Part shown: one piece after another, positions 56,255 to 64,000 of the stretch | Position numbering within the stretch: position 1 is the first letter of the stretch | How the letters are laid out: every line of letters starts with the position of its first letter | DNA from: JAFMDF01 sp965277445 | Lineage (GTDB): Bacteria; Bacteroidota; Bacteroidia; Chitinophagales; Saprospiraceae | Reading direction: 5' to 3' | Assembly (NCBI GenBank): GCA_965277445.1 | Contig: CBDICY010000013.1 | Coordinates: 2,852,001 to 2,916,000 of the forward strand | DNA length: 64,000 bases | Notes under the pieces: model-generated | Seen by the model: only the letters and a program-made list of their open reading frames with translations | Databases searched by the model: none | What the model was told of the DNA's origin: nothing | Position numbers and translations under genes: made by a program

Positions 56255-58974
56255 CCCACCCAAACGGTTGTACAATCTTCGTACTGTCCAACATCATCTG
56301 TTACCACCACACAAAATTCGTGTGGTCCACATTCTGGATAAGGAACGTCAACACAAGTTCCGCTATAGGGATAACAACTAGTTACTTCAATTCCATCTAT
56401 AAAAAAACGGTAAGTTTCATGTCCCGTGATATTCCAAAATTCTACAAAGGTGGCAAAAGCAATAAATTCGGTAGATGGGTCTTGCGCAATCGTTAGCTCT
56501 ACTCCAGGTATATTTCCTCTAATGACTACATCGTGTTGACAAGGTTCGTCATCTCCTGCTCTATCTATTGCCGAAACATTGAACGTATATTTTTCGCCAT
56601 TTCTTGCAAAAAACTCATCAATAACAAAGGTATGTGGTCCAGGGCCTTCTACATAAGCGGGTGTGACAAAACTCGGCACAATCCACTCAAATTCAAAAGG
56701 AGGGCTTCCTTCATAAGCCGTTACACTAAGCGTAAATGGCTCTCCTGGCTTTATAGACTGAGGGCCTTGAATCAGGCATTCTGAAATAATACCTGGCGTA
56801 ATTCCCCCTCCTCCCGGTGAGCCGCCACAATAAACAGCTACTATATCGCTTATTACCATTTCTTCTGCTCCATCTGAAATGGTCAAGGTTACAGGATAAT
56901 GCCCTTCGCTTGTATAGGCATGGCTTGGAGAAGCACTCGTAGACGTCGCTCCATCTCCAAATTCCCATTGATAACCAATTATATCCCCTATACTTTGGTC
57001 TGTAAATCTGACGGTGCAGGGGTCGGAGGGGTCGGGGGCGTGGGTGAAGTTGGCAAATATTGGACATTCCCCTTCCATAGATCTTCCAGCTGTATTGGCT
57101 ATTAAACCATCTTCATCCGTACATAAACCTGATAAAATAAAGGTATGCGTCTTATCTATACCAGTAGGAATATTGGTAACATCCCAATTTCCAGTCATAT
57201 TTCCTATTCGTTTTGGTATTTGCAAACAGTTATTAGTATTCGGTTCATTTGGATTAAAAAAAGAACTTAAATCTAATAGTTGATTAGCTGGATTATTGGG
57301 CGCAGGAAAATCTTCTCCTTCAAATTCAAGGCTAAAGGCTTGTAATCCCACTAATATATTCCCGTCTTGAATCGTCCCTACATAATTATAATTTTGTTTA
57401 TTATTCAATAAAGGAGGAATTTGCTCAGTCAATGTAATAGTTGAATTCCCTATATTCAGCTTTGCCTCTAAATTATTTAATGGTTCACTTGTTTTAACTA
57501 TAATATTTAACTGTTGATTATCATCAAAATTAGGTAATAGTTCTGTAGTTACCCCTCCTTCTGCTTTCATCCCTTGACAATTTTCATCACAAGCCCATGC
57601 CATATCATATACCTTACTAGTGCCTATAAATACTTGAACTTGCTCTATGAAGGGTTGGAAGTTGTCTATTATGAGGTCTATTGAGGTGGATTCAGTTACT
57701 GTTCCTCGAACATCTGTAACTTTTGCTTTGATTTGGTATTGACCGTCATTATAACGTGTATTTTGAGGACAATTCGTGTAATCTTTTGTTCCTCCAAGTT
57801 TATCAAATTTAGATATTCTACTAGAAAAATCTGCATAGTAAAAAGTATCTGTAGGTGTTCCTCCACCATAAGCATTAGGGTAAATCCCAGTTGTTGAGTA
57901 CCCTCCTAAATGTTTATCATTCCATATTGATTTTGGCTTTGCTTTAGACCCAGAAATAGCTCCAAGATTAATTTCAGCTTCAAGAGTAGGACCTTTGATT
58001 TTGGAGTAAATACTTTGCACTTTTTCCTTTATCAAAAATTCTACTTTAGAAATATTCATCCCTACATCAAATCTTGAACCATTTGGTACATTTCCACCAT
58101 TTGCAGTTTGCATTAAACATCCTAGAGCAAAACCTTGTTCTTTATTTTGAGGATAGTCTAATATTATCTGTCCAGAGTTTTCTCCTTCTGAGTTCAAACT
58201 TAATTTATATTTAGGAATATTATAATTAATAACTTGCAATGGATCTAATGTGTTATCAAAAGCATTTGGATTATTACTACGTGGGATTTTATATCTATAA
58301 AGGTGTAAATGAACATCAAATGGATCGTTTGCATTGTTTTTAAAATTATTTCTGCCGCCAGAACCTCCTTGTGCACCAATTGCTGTGCTACTAGTAAGTT
58401 GATTAGAGGCATAAATAGTATCATTAAGGTTATTAATCTTAATGATAATCATTGCACTATCTTCTTCACATATAGCTGTTTTCGTGGAGGTGTTGATAAT
58501 AGCATAAGTATCTGCAAAGTCTTCAGTTTCCTTTAATACTAATTCTCCTGAAACTATACCAGTAAGAGAATTCGGAGGTCTTGAATTAAAAAGGTGTCCA
58601 TAACCAAAATTATTTATTCCATCTGTTACAATATATTTGTAACTTGCATTTCCTCTTATAAAGATAACTGTACTTTCCTCAATACTTAATAGTGCATCAC
58701 CCCTACCTTTATCTTTACTCAAACCAAAATATGCAAACCTTCTTAAATCAACCCCTTTATGCCAATCGTAACTACTTGGTATTCTTGCACCAAAATCAGA
58801 TGTTATGTCTTTTGTAATAAAATTTTGTGTAGTTCCATAATTATAATTACCAATATTATCAGTCCCTTCTGTAGAAGAACAATTTGAACAAACTTTATAC
58901 CTTACATTTAATTGCCCAAAACCCAATCTACATATTACACATAAATTTACCAATATAAATAGGAGCTTTCTCAT
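56236..58974 (-). CDS. M23-peptidase/PKD surface protein, truncated at 3' end
   Basis: A 912-residue protein with signal peptide (1-20). Residues 55-230 form an M23 (LytM) domain with complete active-site residues: His72 and Asp76 in DWHKGVD, His127 in GYGHLF, and HxH at 222/224 in VHLHLY. A linker and Ig-like domains follow (about 290-600), then a PKD domain (YQWEFGDGATSTSASPSHAY near 650-670) and further Ig-like sequence. It stops abruptly at VWVGTINLF, where the broken paralogue continues with VWVGEEDCSPPPP and many more domains. The stop comes from a remnant of a lipoprotein gene, so the T9SS sorting tail is lost. Its ATG lies one base after the stop of the preceding lipoprotein gene, implying coupling. 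Confidence 0.85.
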   Translation of the reverse strand: MRKLLFILVNLCVICRLGFGQLNVRYKVCSNCSSTEGTDNIGNYNYGTTQNFITKDITSDFGARIPSSYDWHKGVDLRRFAYFGLSKDKGRGDALLSIEESTVIFIRGNASYKYIVTDGINNFGYGHLFNSRPPNSLTGIVSGELVLKETEDFADTYAIINTSTKTAICEEDSAMIIIKINNLNDTIYASNQLTSSTAIGAQGGSGGRNNFKNNANDPFDVHLHLYRYKIPRSNNPNAFDNTLDPLQVINYNIPKYKLSLNSEGENSGQIILDYPQNKEQGFALGCLMQTANGGNVPNGSRFDVGMNISKVEFLIKEKVQSIYSKIKGPTLEAEINLGAISGSKAKPKSIWNDKHLGGYSTTGIYPNAYGGGTPTDTFYYADFSSRISKFDKLGGTKDYTNCPQNTRYNDGQYQIKAKVTDVRGTVTESTSIDLIIDNFQPFIEQVQVFIGTSKVYDMAWACDENCQGMKAEGGVTTELLPNFDDNQQLNIIVKTSEPLNNLEAKLNIGNSTITLTEQIPPLLNNKQNYNYVGTIQDGNILVGLQAFSLEFEGEDFPAPNNPANQLLDLSSFFNPNEPNTNNCLQIPKRIGNMTGNWDVTNIPTGIDKTHTFILSGLCTDEDGLIANTAGRSMEGECPIFANFTHAPDPSDPCTVRFTDQSIGDIIGYQWEFGDGATSTSASPSHAYTSEGHYPVTLTISDGAEEMVISDIVAVYCGGSPGGGGITPGIISECLIQGPQSIKPGEPFTLSVTAYEGSPPFEFEWIVPSFVTPAYVEGPGPHTFVIDEFFARNGEKYTFNVSAIDRAGDDEPCQHDVVIRGNIPGVELTIAQDPSTEFIAFATFVEFWNITGHETYRFFIDGIEVTSCYPYSGTCVDVPYPECGPHEFCVVVTDDVGQYEDCTTVWVGTINLF
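56255..57055. repeat. 800-bp tract nearly identical to 49655-50455
   Basis: Partner of the tract described at 49655, same alignment without gaps at an offset of 6,600 bp. Its left edge (56255) coincides with the junction to the lipoprotein-gene remnant, so truncation and duplication may be linked. Confidence 0.9.
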
Positions 58975-58975
58975 T

Positions 58976-59887
58976 TTAATTTTTTAGTTTTTCTATTTTA
59001 AAATCTTTCTCATAAAAAAGTGTAATCATCTCATTGCCTTTATTTTTATATTTCAAACTATTCCTTGTTATGTCTTTAGATTTGGGGCGATGTCCTCTAT
59101 AAAAATCTTTTTCATATTTAATCATTTTATTAAAATCATAAATATGATGCCTATAAGCACCGTTTTCTGCCCTTTCAACTAAAATTATTACCCCATCCTT
59201 AGTGTAAGGATTTCCAAATGTTTTATCATCTGTAGAAATTTTGTAAATCTCCTTTCCAGAATTAGTATCATATATTTTAAATCCAGCTTCTAAATATTCA
59301 TTATGACACCCATATTCGCCACCATATTGGTATAGAACAAAATTTCCATCTTCTGTAATAATTGTAATATATGCTCCAGTCTCCTTATCATGGATTTTTC
59401 CAACTATTTCCCCTTTTGAGTTGAAAATTTTTATAAAAGTCTCAATTCCTAAGATATGCCCACTTTGATTATAGAAAGATAAAGTATAACTTATAGTAGT
59501 GAATTTTTTTCCTTTACTGTAAATATATGCACTAGATTGGGCTGAATTTATTTTATGATTTAGGGTATAATTTGGAAAACTAAATTCAGTCCTAATTCTA
59601 TCAAAATTAGCATTACTTAAATCATAAATTTTCCCTCCATAATTATCTAATTCTAATATTGGGAAATCTAGTTTATTATAAGGGTTATCACTAAATATAT
59701 TTAATACAACACTATTAGTATTTCTACCTAAATTTTTAAATTCAATTCCTTCAATATAGTTACCATTTTCATTATGTTTATAAAAAACCTCATTTTTATC
59801 TGATTCAATAATTGCTTTTTGAGTAACTCCAGTACAATAGGAAAAAAAAACGATAAGAAAAATTAAAAGATGTTTTGGTAAATTCAT
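58976..59887 (-). CDS. Lipoprotein coupled to the M23/PKD gene
   Basis: A 303-residue protein with a hydrophobic lipoprotein-type leader (LIVFFSYCTG, Cys near 18). The mature part contains propeller-like strands (VIKIFNSKGEIVGKIHDKETG in outline, KIYDTNSGKEIYKIS, HHIYDFNKMIKYEKDFY). Its stop codon is one base before the ATG of the M23/PKD gene, so they form a coupled pair; it may be an inhibitor, receptor or immunity protein for the peptidase, but this rests on position only. Confidence 0.6.
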   Translation of the reverse strand: MNLPKHLLIFLIVFFSYCTGVTQKAIIESDKNEVFYKHNENGNYIEGIEFKNLGRNTNSVVLNIFSDNPYNKLDFPILELDNYGGKIYDLSNANFDRIRTEFSFPNYTLNHKINSAQSSAYIYSKGKKFTTISYTLSFYNQSGHILGIETFIKIFNSKGEIVGKIHDKETGAYITIITEDGNFVLYQYGGEYGCHNEYLEAGFKIYDTNSGKEIYKISTDDKTFGNPYTKDGVIILVERAENGAYRHHIYDFNKMIKYEKDFYRGHRPKSKDITRNSLKYKNKGNEMITLFYEKDFKIEKLKN

Positions 59888-60006
59888 ATTTCATATTTAG
59901 TATTAAAAAATATTGTTATTTCTTGTTTTCCAATTCCTTCACCTCTTCCTCCAACTCAATCAAATAATTTGAATTTGCTTCAAACCACCTAAAATAAATT
60001 GATGGT
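59888..60006 (-). repeat. Remnant joint with fibre-gene tail
   Basis: Downstream of and overlapping the end of the gene at 59960, an alternate frame reads FEANSNYLIELEEEVKELEN (near 59920-59975) then KK stop, matching YLIELEGEIKELENRK of the intact fibre gene at 61228. After it comes AATAACAATATT and then the ATG of the next lipoprotein gene, as at 61228. A 41-base piece at 59966-60006 recurs at 56212-56254. Confidence 0.72.
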
Positions 60007-61201
60007 CTCCGTCAGTTAAAATGCGGCTATTTCTAAAATCTTTTCCAATGTCTAAGCTTTTAGAAATTTCTCCTTTCTCATTAAAAATTACTACTTTTGT
60101 TGAATTATTAGAAGGAATAGTCAAAGTTCCTTGTTCACCAATCAAGCATATAATTAAACCATTAGGTAAAACCTTAATATCACGCGGTAAAGTTCTTTTA
60201 GAATAATTAGGATAAAAATAATACAATGGTTTTTCCCAAATTAATTCACCTGAAGTAAGATGATAAGCAAAGAATTTCTTATAAGAATTTGAAAATAAAA
60301 CTATTTGTAAATTGTCTTTGTTAACTATAAGTGGTCCATATGTACAAGGAGCATTAAATTGATGTAGTGTCCCTATTCTAGTGATTATAGATAGCTGATT
60401 ATATCCAGAGCACATAAGAGAATAACCATTACTAAAATTAAAATGACTAACTCCTGATTTTATAGTATTAAATGTTTCGTTTAAGATAATTTCATTAGAT
60501 TGATTATCTATCAAGATTTGCTTAATAAAGTTGAAACCAGAGTGTTGTCCTGGATCTGCAACAATTGAAGTAATTTCTTCATCTGCTTTTACAAAAACTG
60601 ATTCAAATCCATTTTCTAATGGTATTATTTGATTTAATAATTTAAGATTCTGGTCATAAATTTCAACGTTCCCACCTCCTGAATCCCACCAATCTGAAAC
60701 AATAAATTTCCCAGCAACCTTTAAAGGAAAAATGGTATATTCTAAACCGTCCATTTCAAGGCTTTTTTCCGTTTTTACTTCTTCAGTTAAAACCTCATAT
60801 GTTTTAAGTATTGTTTTTCGTAAATCATTTGAAGTATAGGTAGTGATTCTATTATTATAATAGTCTATAATCTTTTCCCATTTTTCCAATGTTACTACCA
60901 TATTATTTGGTAACAATATCTTAGTTATATTATCCGATTCTGGAGCTATGACTCTTAAATTTTTTTTTGATATAGGATCAAAAAAAATTTCTTCTATTGG
61001 CATGCCTTTGTTTTCAAAATTGATTAGATTGGAAGTCTTAATTTGATTAATCTTCTTTTTACCTAATTCTTCGGGTTTGAGAATAGATTCCTTTTCATTT
61101 TGAATTATTTCTGTTCTTTCATTGTTTTTTTGGGCAACCCCATTATGACAACTAATAAGAGAACAGTTAATAATAATGATAATAATTGAGTAAAATTTCA
61201 T
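59960..61201 (-). CDS. Lipoprotein, probable beta-propeller
   Basis: A 413-residue protein with lipobox SLISCHN (Cys about 18). The mature region contains repeated strand-turn patterns as in the other lipoproteins here (EIYDQNLKLLNQIIPLENG, AYHLTSGELIWEKPLYY, VVIFNEKGEISKSLDIG), which suggests a propeller built from PQQ-like blades. The C-terminal LGGLKQIQII overlaps a fibre-tail remnant read in another frame. It follows the fibre gene (26 bp gap). Ligand and role unknown. Confidence 0.6.
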   Translation of the reverse strand: MKFYSIIIIIINCSLISCHNGVAQKNNERTEIIQNEKESILKPEELGKKKINQIKTSNLINFENKGMPIEEIFFDPISKKNLRVIAPESDNITKILLPNNMVVTLEKWEKIIDYYNNRITTYTSNDLRKTILKTYEVLTEEVKTEKSLEMDGLEYTIFPLKVAGKFIVSDWWDSGGGNVEIYDQNLKLLNQIIPLENGFESVFVKADEEITSIVADPGQHSGFNFIKQILIDNQSNEIILNETFNTIKSGVSHFNFSNGYSLMCSGYNQLSIITRIGTLHQFNAPCTYGPLIVNKDNLQIVLFSNSYKKFFAYHLTSGELIWEKPLYYFYPNYSKRTLPRDIKVLPNGLIICLIGEQGTLTIPSNNSTKVVIFNEKGEISKSLDIGKDFRNSRILTDGDHQFILGGLKQIQII

Positions 61202-61227
61202 AATTTTTTATTTTCTGAATAATATTG

Positions 61228-62070
61228 TTATTTCCGATTTTCCAATTCCTTAATCTCCCCCTCCAACTCAATCAAATAAAGGGTCAACTCCTCAATCTTC
61301 TCCAAAAGCAAAGCATTCATAGCACCAGCATCAATCCCATTTTCATTCACCTCTTTTTCCGAAGGAATATTAGGCAAATGTCGGTGTTTTTGGATAAATG
61401 ATTGAAGATCGGCTAATGGCATCAAATCATATTCTTTGGCAAAAACATAATCTGGCCAGCTTTGAGGCGTTACTTTTACTTCTCTAGTTCCAATTCTACC
61501 CTCTACTGCCAAAGCATAACCTGGTACAGGAATAGTTCCAATACCAACACCTCCTCCATTATCATAATAGATTCCATTATTTCCTTCTGTCCAGAGTCCT
61601 AATCGCTCCAAATCTAGTAATTTACCATCCAAATAATATCGCTTAGCATTGATACTTTCTTCAATGTCTAAATCAAAAGAGGGATTACTATTTTTAATAC
61701 CTATCTTTCCATCAGCAGTTATCGTCATAATACTTGGAATAGTAGCATTTCCAAATTGAATATGGTCTCCACTTCCCATATCAAAAGTCATTGCATTTCC
61801 TCCGTCCAATTGAAAAATAGCCTCACTCAATTCGGTACTTAACTTAAGTTGCGTATCCCCAGTTGCGAGTACAATGCTAGGATTAGTGCCTCCGACCGTC
61901 AAGTTTCCCAAGGGCATTTCTGAGCCAATCACAACCATTCCAGTTCTGTAAATAGGACTCTGGTCACTACAATCCCCTAACCATTGGGGACAAGGATTTT
62001 CGTTAGTAGTTTGTGAAAATGCCATTTGGCTAATCAAAACTGCTATAATTGTTATTAATTGTTTTTTCAT
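61228..62070 (-). CDS. Secreted fibre-like protein with coiled-coil tail domain
   Basis: A 280-residue protein; start chosen at 62070 (MKKQLITIIAVLISQMAFSQ), a clean signal peptide. The middle part (about 40-140) contains beta-helix-like repeats (AIFQLDGGNAMTFDMGSGDH, GKIGIKNSNPSFDLDIEES). The C-terminus (about 195-280) carries YDLMPLADLQSFIQKHRHLP, NIPSEKEV, GAMNALLLEKIEELTLYLIE and a coiled coil (LEGEIKELENRK). This arrangement is common in Bacteroidota beside surface and phage-tail-like genes, and resembles trimeric fibre proteins with endosialidase-chaperone-type ends. A paralogue with the same C-terminal domain lies 33 bp upstream. Confidence 0.72.
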   Translation of the reverse strand: MKKQLITIIAVLISQMAFSQTTNENPCPQWLGDCSDQSPIYRTGMVVIGSEMPLGNLTVGGTNPSIVLATGDTQLKLSTELSEAIFQLDGGNAMTFDMGSGDHIQFGNATIPSIMTITADGKIGIKNSNPSFDLDIEESINAKRYYLDGKLLDLERLGLWTEGNNGIYYDNGGGVGIGTIPVPGYALAVEGRIGTREVKVTPQSWPDYVFAKEYDLMPLADLQSFIQKHRHLPNIPSEKEVNENGIDAGAMNALLLEKIEELTLYLIELEGEIKELENRK

Positions 62071-62102
62071 CGCTTGTTTATTAAATAATTTTATCATCTT
62101 AT

Positions 62103-64000
62103 TTATTTTGATTTTGTGGTGTTTTTTAGCTTTAAATCGTCAATTCTACTTTTTAATTGTAAAATATAAAGGCTTAGTTCTTCCACCTTCTTTAATAATT
62201 TTGTCGTCATAGCACCTAAATAAATACCTTCTTTTAAAACTTCCTGCTCTGATGGAATATCAGGTAAATGCTGCTGCTGCTGGATATAATTTTTTAAAGT
62301 AGGTAAATCCATGAGTGGATAATTTTTATCAAAAACATAATCTGGCCACTCTGGCCAAGCATCTCCTTCTTTCGTTATTCTTAGTACATTCGCTCCAATT
62401 TTTCCCTCTACGGTTAATTCAAAACTGGCTATAGGCTGAGTTCCTATAGTCCCAATTGCTACTTCCTCTGAAAAATAAATTCCAGGTTGTAAATTGACAA
62501 TTGGTACTTTTGTCCACAAGCCTTTGTTTGTTAAATCAATCGGGACTCCATTTTGATAATAAGTATTTACATTAACTGCTCCTACATTCAAATCAAATGA
62601 ATCTTGGGTAATGTCCCCATTAATTAAAACACTTTCATTATTTAAAATAGAAAGAATAGGCGTTTTTTCGTTACTCTTAAACGCAATACTAGCATTATCT
62701 CCTTGCCCCCCTATAAATTGCATTGACTGTCCATTCGTCAATCGAATAGTAGCCATTTCATTAAAAGTATTAAAGGATAATCTAGCTGCATTCCCTTGTA
62801 AGACTAAATTTGGATTTGGACTATCCGCATGAATGGTGAGTCCACCAAAAAACGATGTAGCACCAATTGCTACTTGCCCTGCTCTATAAATAATCGCTGT
62901 TTCTTCACAATCATCAAACCATTGTTTACAAGAAAAATTCAAGTCAAACGTGTCTTTCCTTAGACATCCTTTATCGTCTTCGATAGTGACATAATAACTA
63001 CCCGTAGTGAATCCTTCCAATGTAATTGGTGCATTAACATCCGTAAAGTCCTCCATTAATGCTCCTTCAATTTTTACTTGAAAAGGAGCTGTTCCATTAG
63101 TTATGTCTATTATTCCTTGTCCATTAGGATTATTGAGGGTGTCTATTTGATAATCAACTAATATTTCAGGATGTTTTAAAATCTCTATTTCACCAAATCC
63201 TTGACAATTAAATTCATCGGTTACGGTAACCTGATAAACGCCTCCGTCTCCAATTTTAATACTATTAAGCCTACTACCATTGCTCCATTGGTAACTGCTG
63301 AAATCCTCTTCGATTTCTAGTTCTACTGAATCTCCTTGGCAAAACGCTAATTTATCCGCTATAATCGTAGCAGTTTGGCAATATTTTTCCGCTATTATAA
63401 TAGTATCCGAGGTTTCACAACCATCTAATCTTCTAGCGGTTAAGACATAAGTGCCTGCATTCGTAATGTCTATTTGCGGGGTCATTTTACCATTAGACCA
63501 TAGATAGGATTTGGCGGCATAAGATGGAAAAGGGAATCCAACGCCAATAGTTATTTTATCTTCTCCACAAGCATTTGGTGGCAGCATATTATCATTTCCA
63601 GGCAAGCTAGGAAGGATTAGTTTCTTACAAAAGGTATCCGAAGTAGCAAAAATTTCAACTTTGGGTATGTCTTCAATTTCAATAAAAGTATTGCCACTAC
63701 AATTATTATCGGTAACGGTCACTTCATATATGCCTGCTTCATGAATCAATGTAAAGGGTCTATTTGAACCAGTACTCCAAGCATAAGTATCATATTCTTT
63801 ATCAAGAGATAAAGTAATTCTTGAAATATTACAAAATCTATCCGAAGATGCTGTTATGATTGGTTTGACTATAGGTACTCCATTTAAAAAGCAATTCGGG
63901 AAAACAGAAAAGTTAATAGAATGGGTACATTCATTGGCATCTAAAACGGTTAAACTATAATCTCCTACAGGTAATTGACCTAAATTATAATTACCAGTAA
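62103..64000 (-). CDS. Long fibre-like surface protein with Ig/SprB-like repeats, 5' end beyond window
   Basis: The frame is open to the window edge, so the start lies outside; a TTG at 63749 is merely the last non-ATG codon in this direction. At least 632 residues. N-terminal visible part: Ig-like repeats with pattern CFLNGVPIVKPIITASSDRF, TYAWSTGSNRPF, GIYEVTVTDNNCSG, SYLWSNGKMTPQIDITNAGT. A SprB-type repeat (ITNGTAPFQVKIEG .. GSYYVTIEDDKGC) follows near residue 320 of the part. The C-terminal 300 residues resemble the protein at 61228: IYRAGQVAIGATSFFGGLTI, then LMDLPTLKNYIQQQQHLPDI and KLLKKVEELSLYILQLKSRI. Likely exported and surface-exposed. Confidence 0.78.
   Translation of the reverse strand, partial: TGNYNLGQLPVGDYSLTVLDANECTHSINFSVFPNCFLNGVPIVKPIITASSDRFCNISRITLSLDKEYDTYAWSTGSNRPFTLIHEAGIYEVTVTDNNCSGNTFIEIEDIPKVEIFATSDTFCKKLILPSLPGNDNMLPPNACGEDKITIGVGFPFPSYAAKSYLWSNGKMTPQIDITNAGTYVLTARRLDGCETSDTIIIAEKYCQTATIIADKLAFCQGDSVELEIEEDFSSYQWSNGSRLNSIKIGDGGVYQVTVTDEFNCQGFGEIEILKHPEILVDYQIDTLNNPNGQGIIDITNGTAPFQVKIEGALMEDFTDVNAPITLEGFTTGSYYVTIEDDKGCLRKDTFDLNFSCKQWFDDCEETAIIYRAGQVAIGATSFFGGLTIHADSPNPNLVLQGNAARLSFNTFNEMATIRLTNGQSMQFIGGQGDNASIAFKSNEKTPILSILNNESVLINGDITQDSFDLNVGAVNVNTYYQNGVPIDLTNKGLWTKVPIVNLQPGIYFSEEVAIGTIGTQPIASFELTVEGKIGANVLRITKEGDAWPEWPDYVFDKNYPLMDLPTLKNYIQQQQHLPDIPSEQEVLKEGIYLGAMTTKLLKKVEELSLYILQLKSRIDDLKLKNTTKSK

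Noticed and set aside
61228..64000. Prophage tail-fibre genes
   Set aside because: Both proteins resemble fibres at the C-terminus but have signal peptides or Ig/SprB-like repeats and no other phage genes are near.

Overview
The window looks like a chromosomal segment of a Bacteroidota bacterium. The evidence is AT-rich DNA, start codons without Shine-Dalgarno sequences, at least five proteins with a type IX secretion (T9SS) C-terminal sorting domain (the YPNP / NTPNPF type), many Sec lipoproteins, and a decayed fragment of the T9SS outer-membrane gene porV. The very large modular surface proteins, the ECF sigma factor fused in operon to a membrane-anchored beta-barrel protein, and the dense palindromic intergenic repeats would suit the Saprospiraceae or relatives. 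That placement is inference; no rRNA or tRNA gene was recognised.

Region 1 (1-5.9 kb, + strand) is a histidine-utilisation operon: a possible hutH tail, then hutG, hutF, hutI and hutU. Together hutU, hutI, hutF and hutG convert urocanate to glutamate plus formate by the five-step formiminoglutamate deiminase route. Palindromic repeats sit between hutG and hutF and overlap the hutI stop codon. Region 2 (6-28.4 kb, both strands) is ordinary chromosome: a VOC protein, a serine hydrolase, a YdeI-like protein, a RidA-like lipoprotein, an ECF sigma / membrane-barrel pair, a dipeptide epimerase, a DUF4442 protein, a secreted esterase with near-identical calcium-type repeats, a thioredoxin/MsrA-like fusion next to msrA, an MBL hydrolase, a broken porV, a LuxR-type regulator and a long signal peptidase I.

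Region 3 (28.5-64 kb, almost entirely - strand) is a surface-protein and polymorphic-toxin island. It starts at the right with two fibre-like proteins sharing a coiled-coil tail, continues with lipoproteins and two M23-peptidase/PKD giants, and ends at the left with a seven-bladed FG-GAP protein, two Sec-exported toxin candidates with dedicated immunity candidates, and a 2,825-residue T9SS-sorted protein. One toxin carries a C-terminal WHH (HNH/endonuclease VII) nuclease and is followed by a SUKH-like immunity gene. The other has an unassigned C-terminal domain and is followed by three tandem paralogous small genes, the middle one frameshifted in a homopolymer.

The island is being rearranged. 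An IS630-family element splits one M23/PKD giant, which also carries an in-frame stop. A REP-associated tyrosine transposase (RAYT) has cut another T9SS gene and given it a new N-terminus, while a second RAYT remnant supplies the C-terminus of a lipoprotein. About 800 bp of the two M23/PKD paralogues are nearly identical in a background of clear divergence. Remnants of a fibre-gene tail mark the joints in front of lipoprotein genes. The RAYT and the many palindromes in the window together suggest an active REP/RAYT system.
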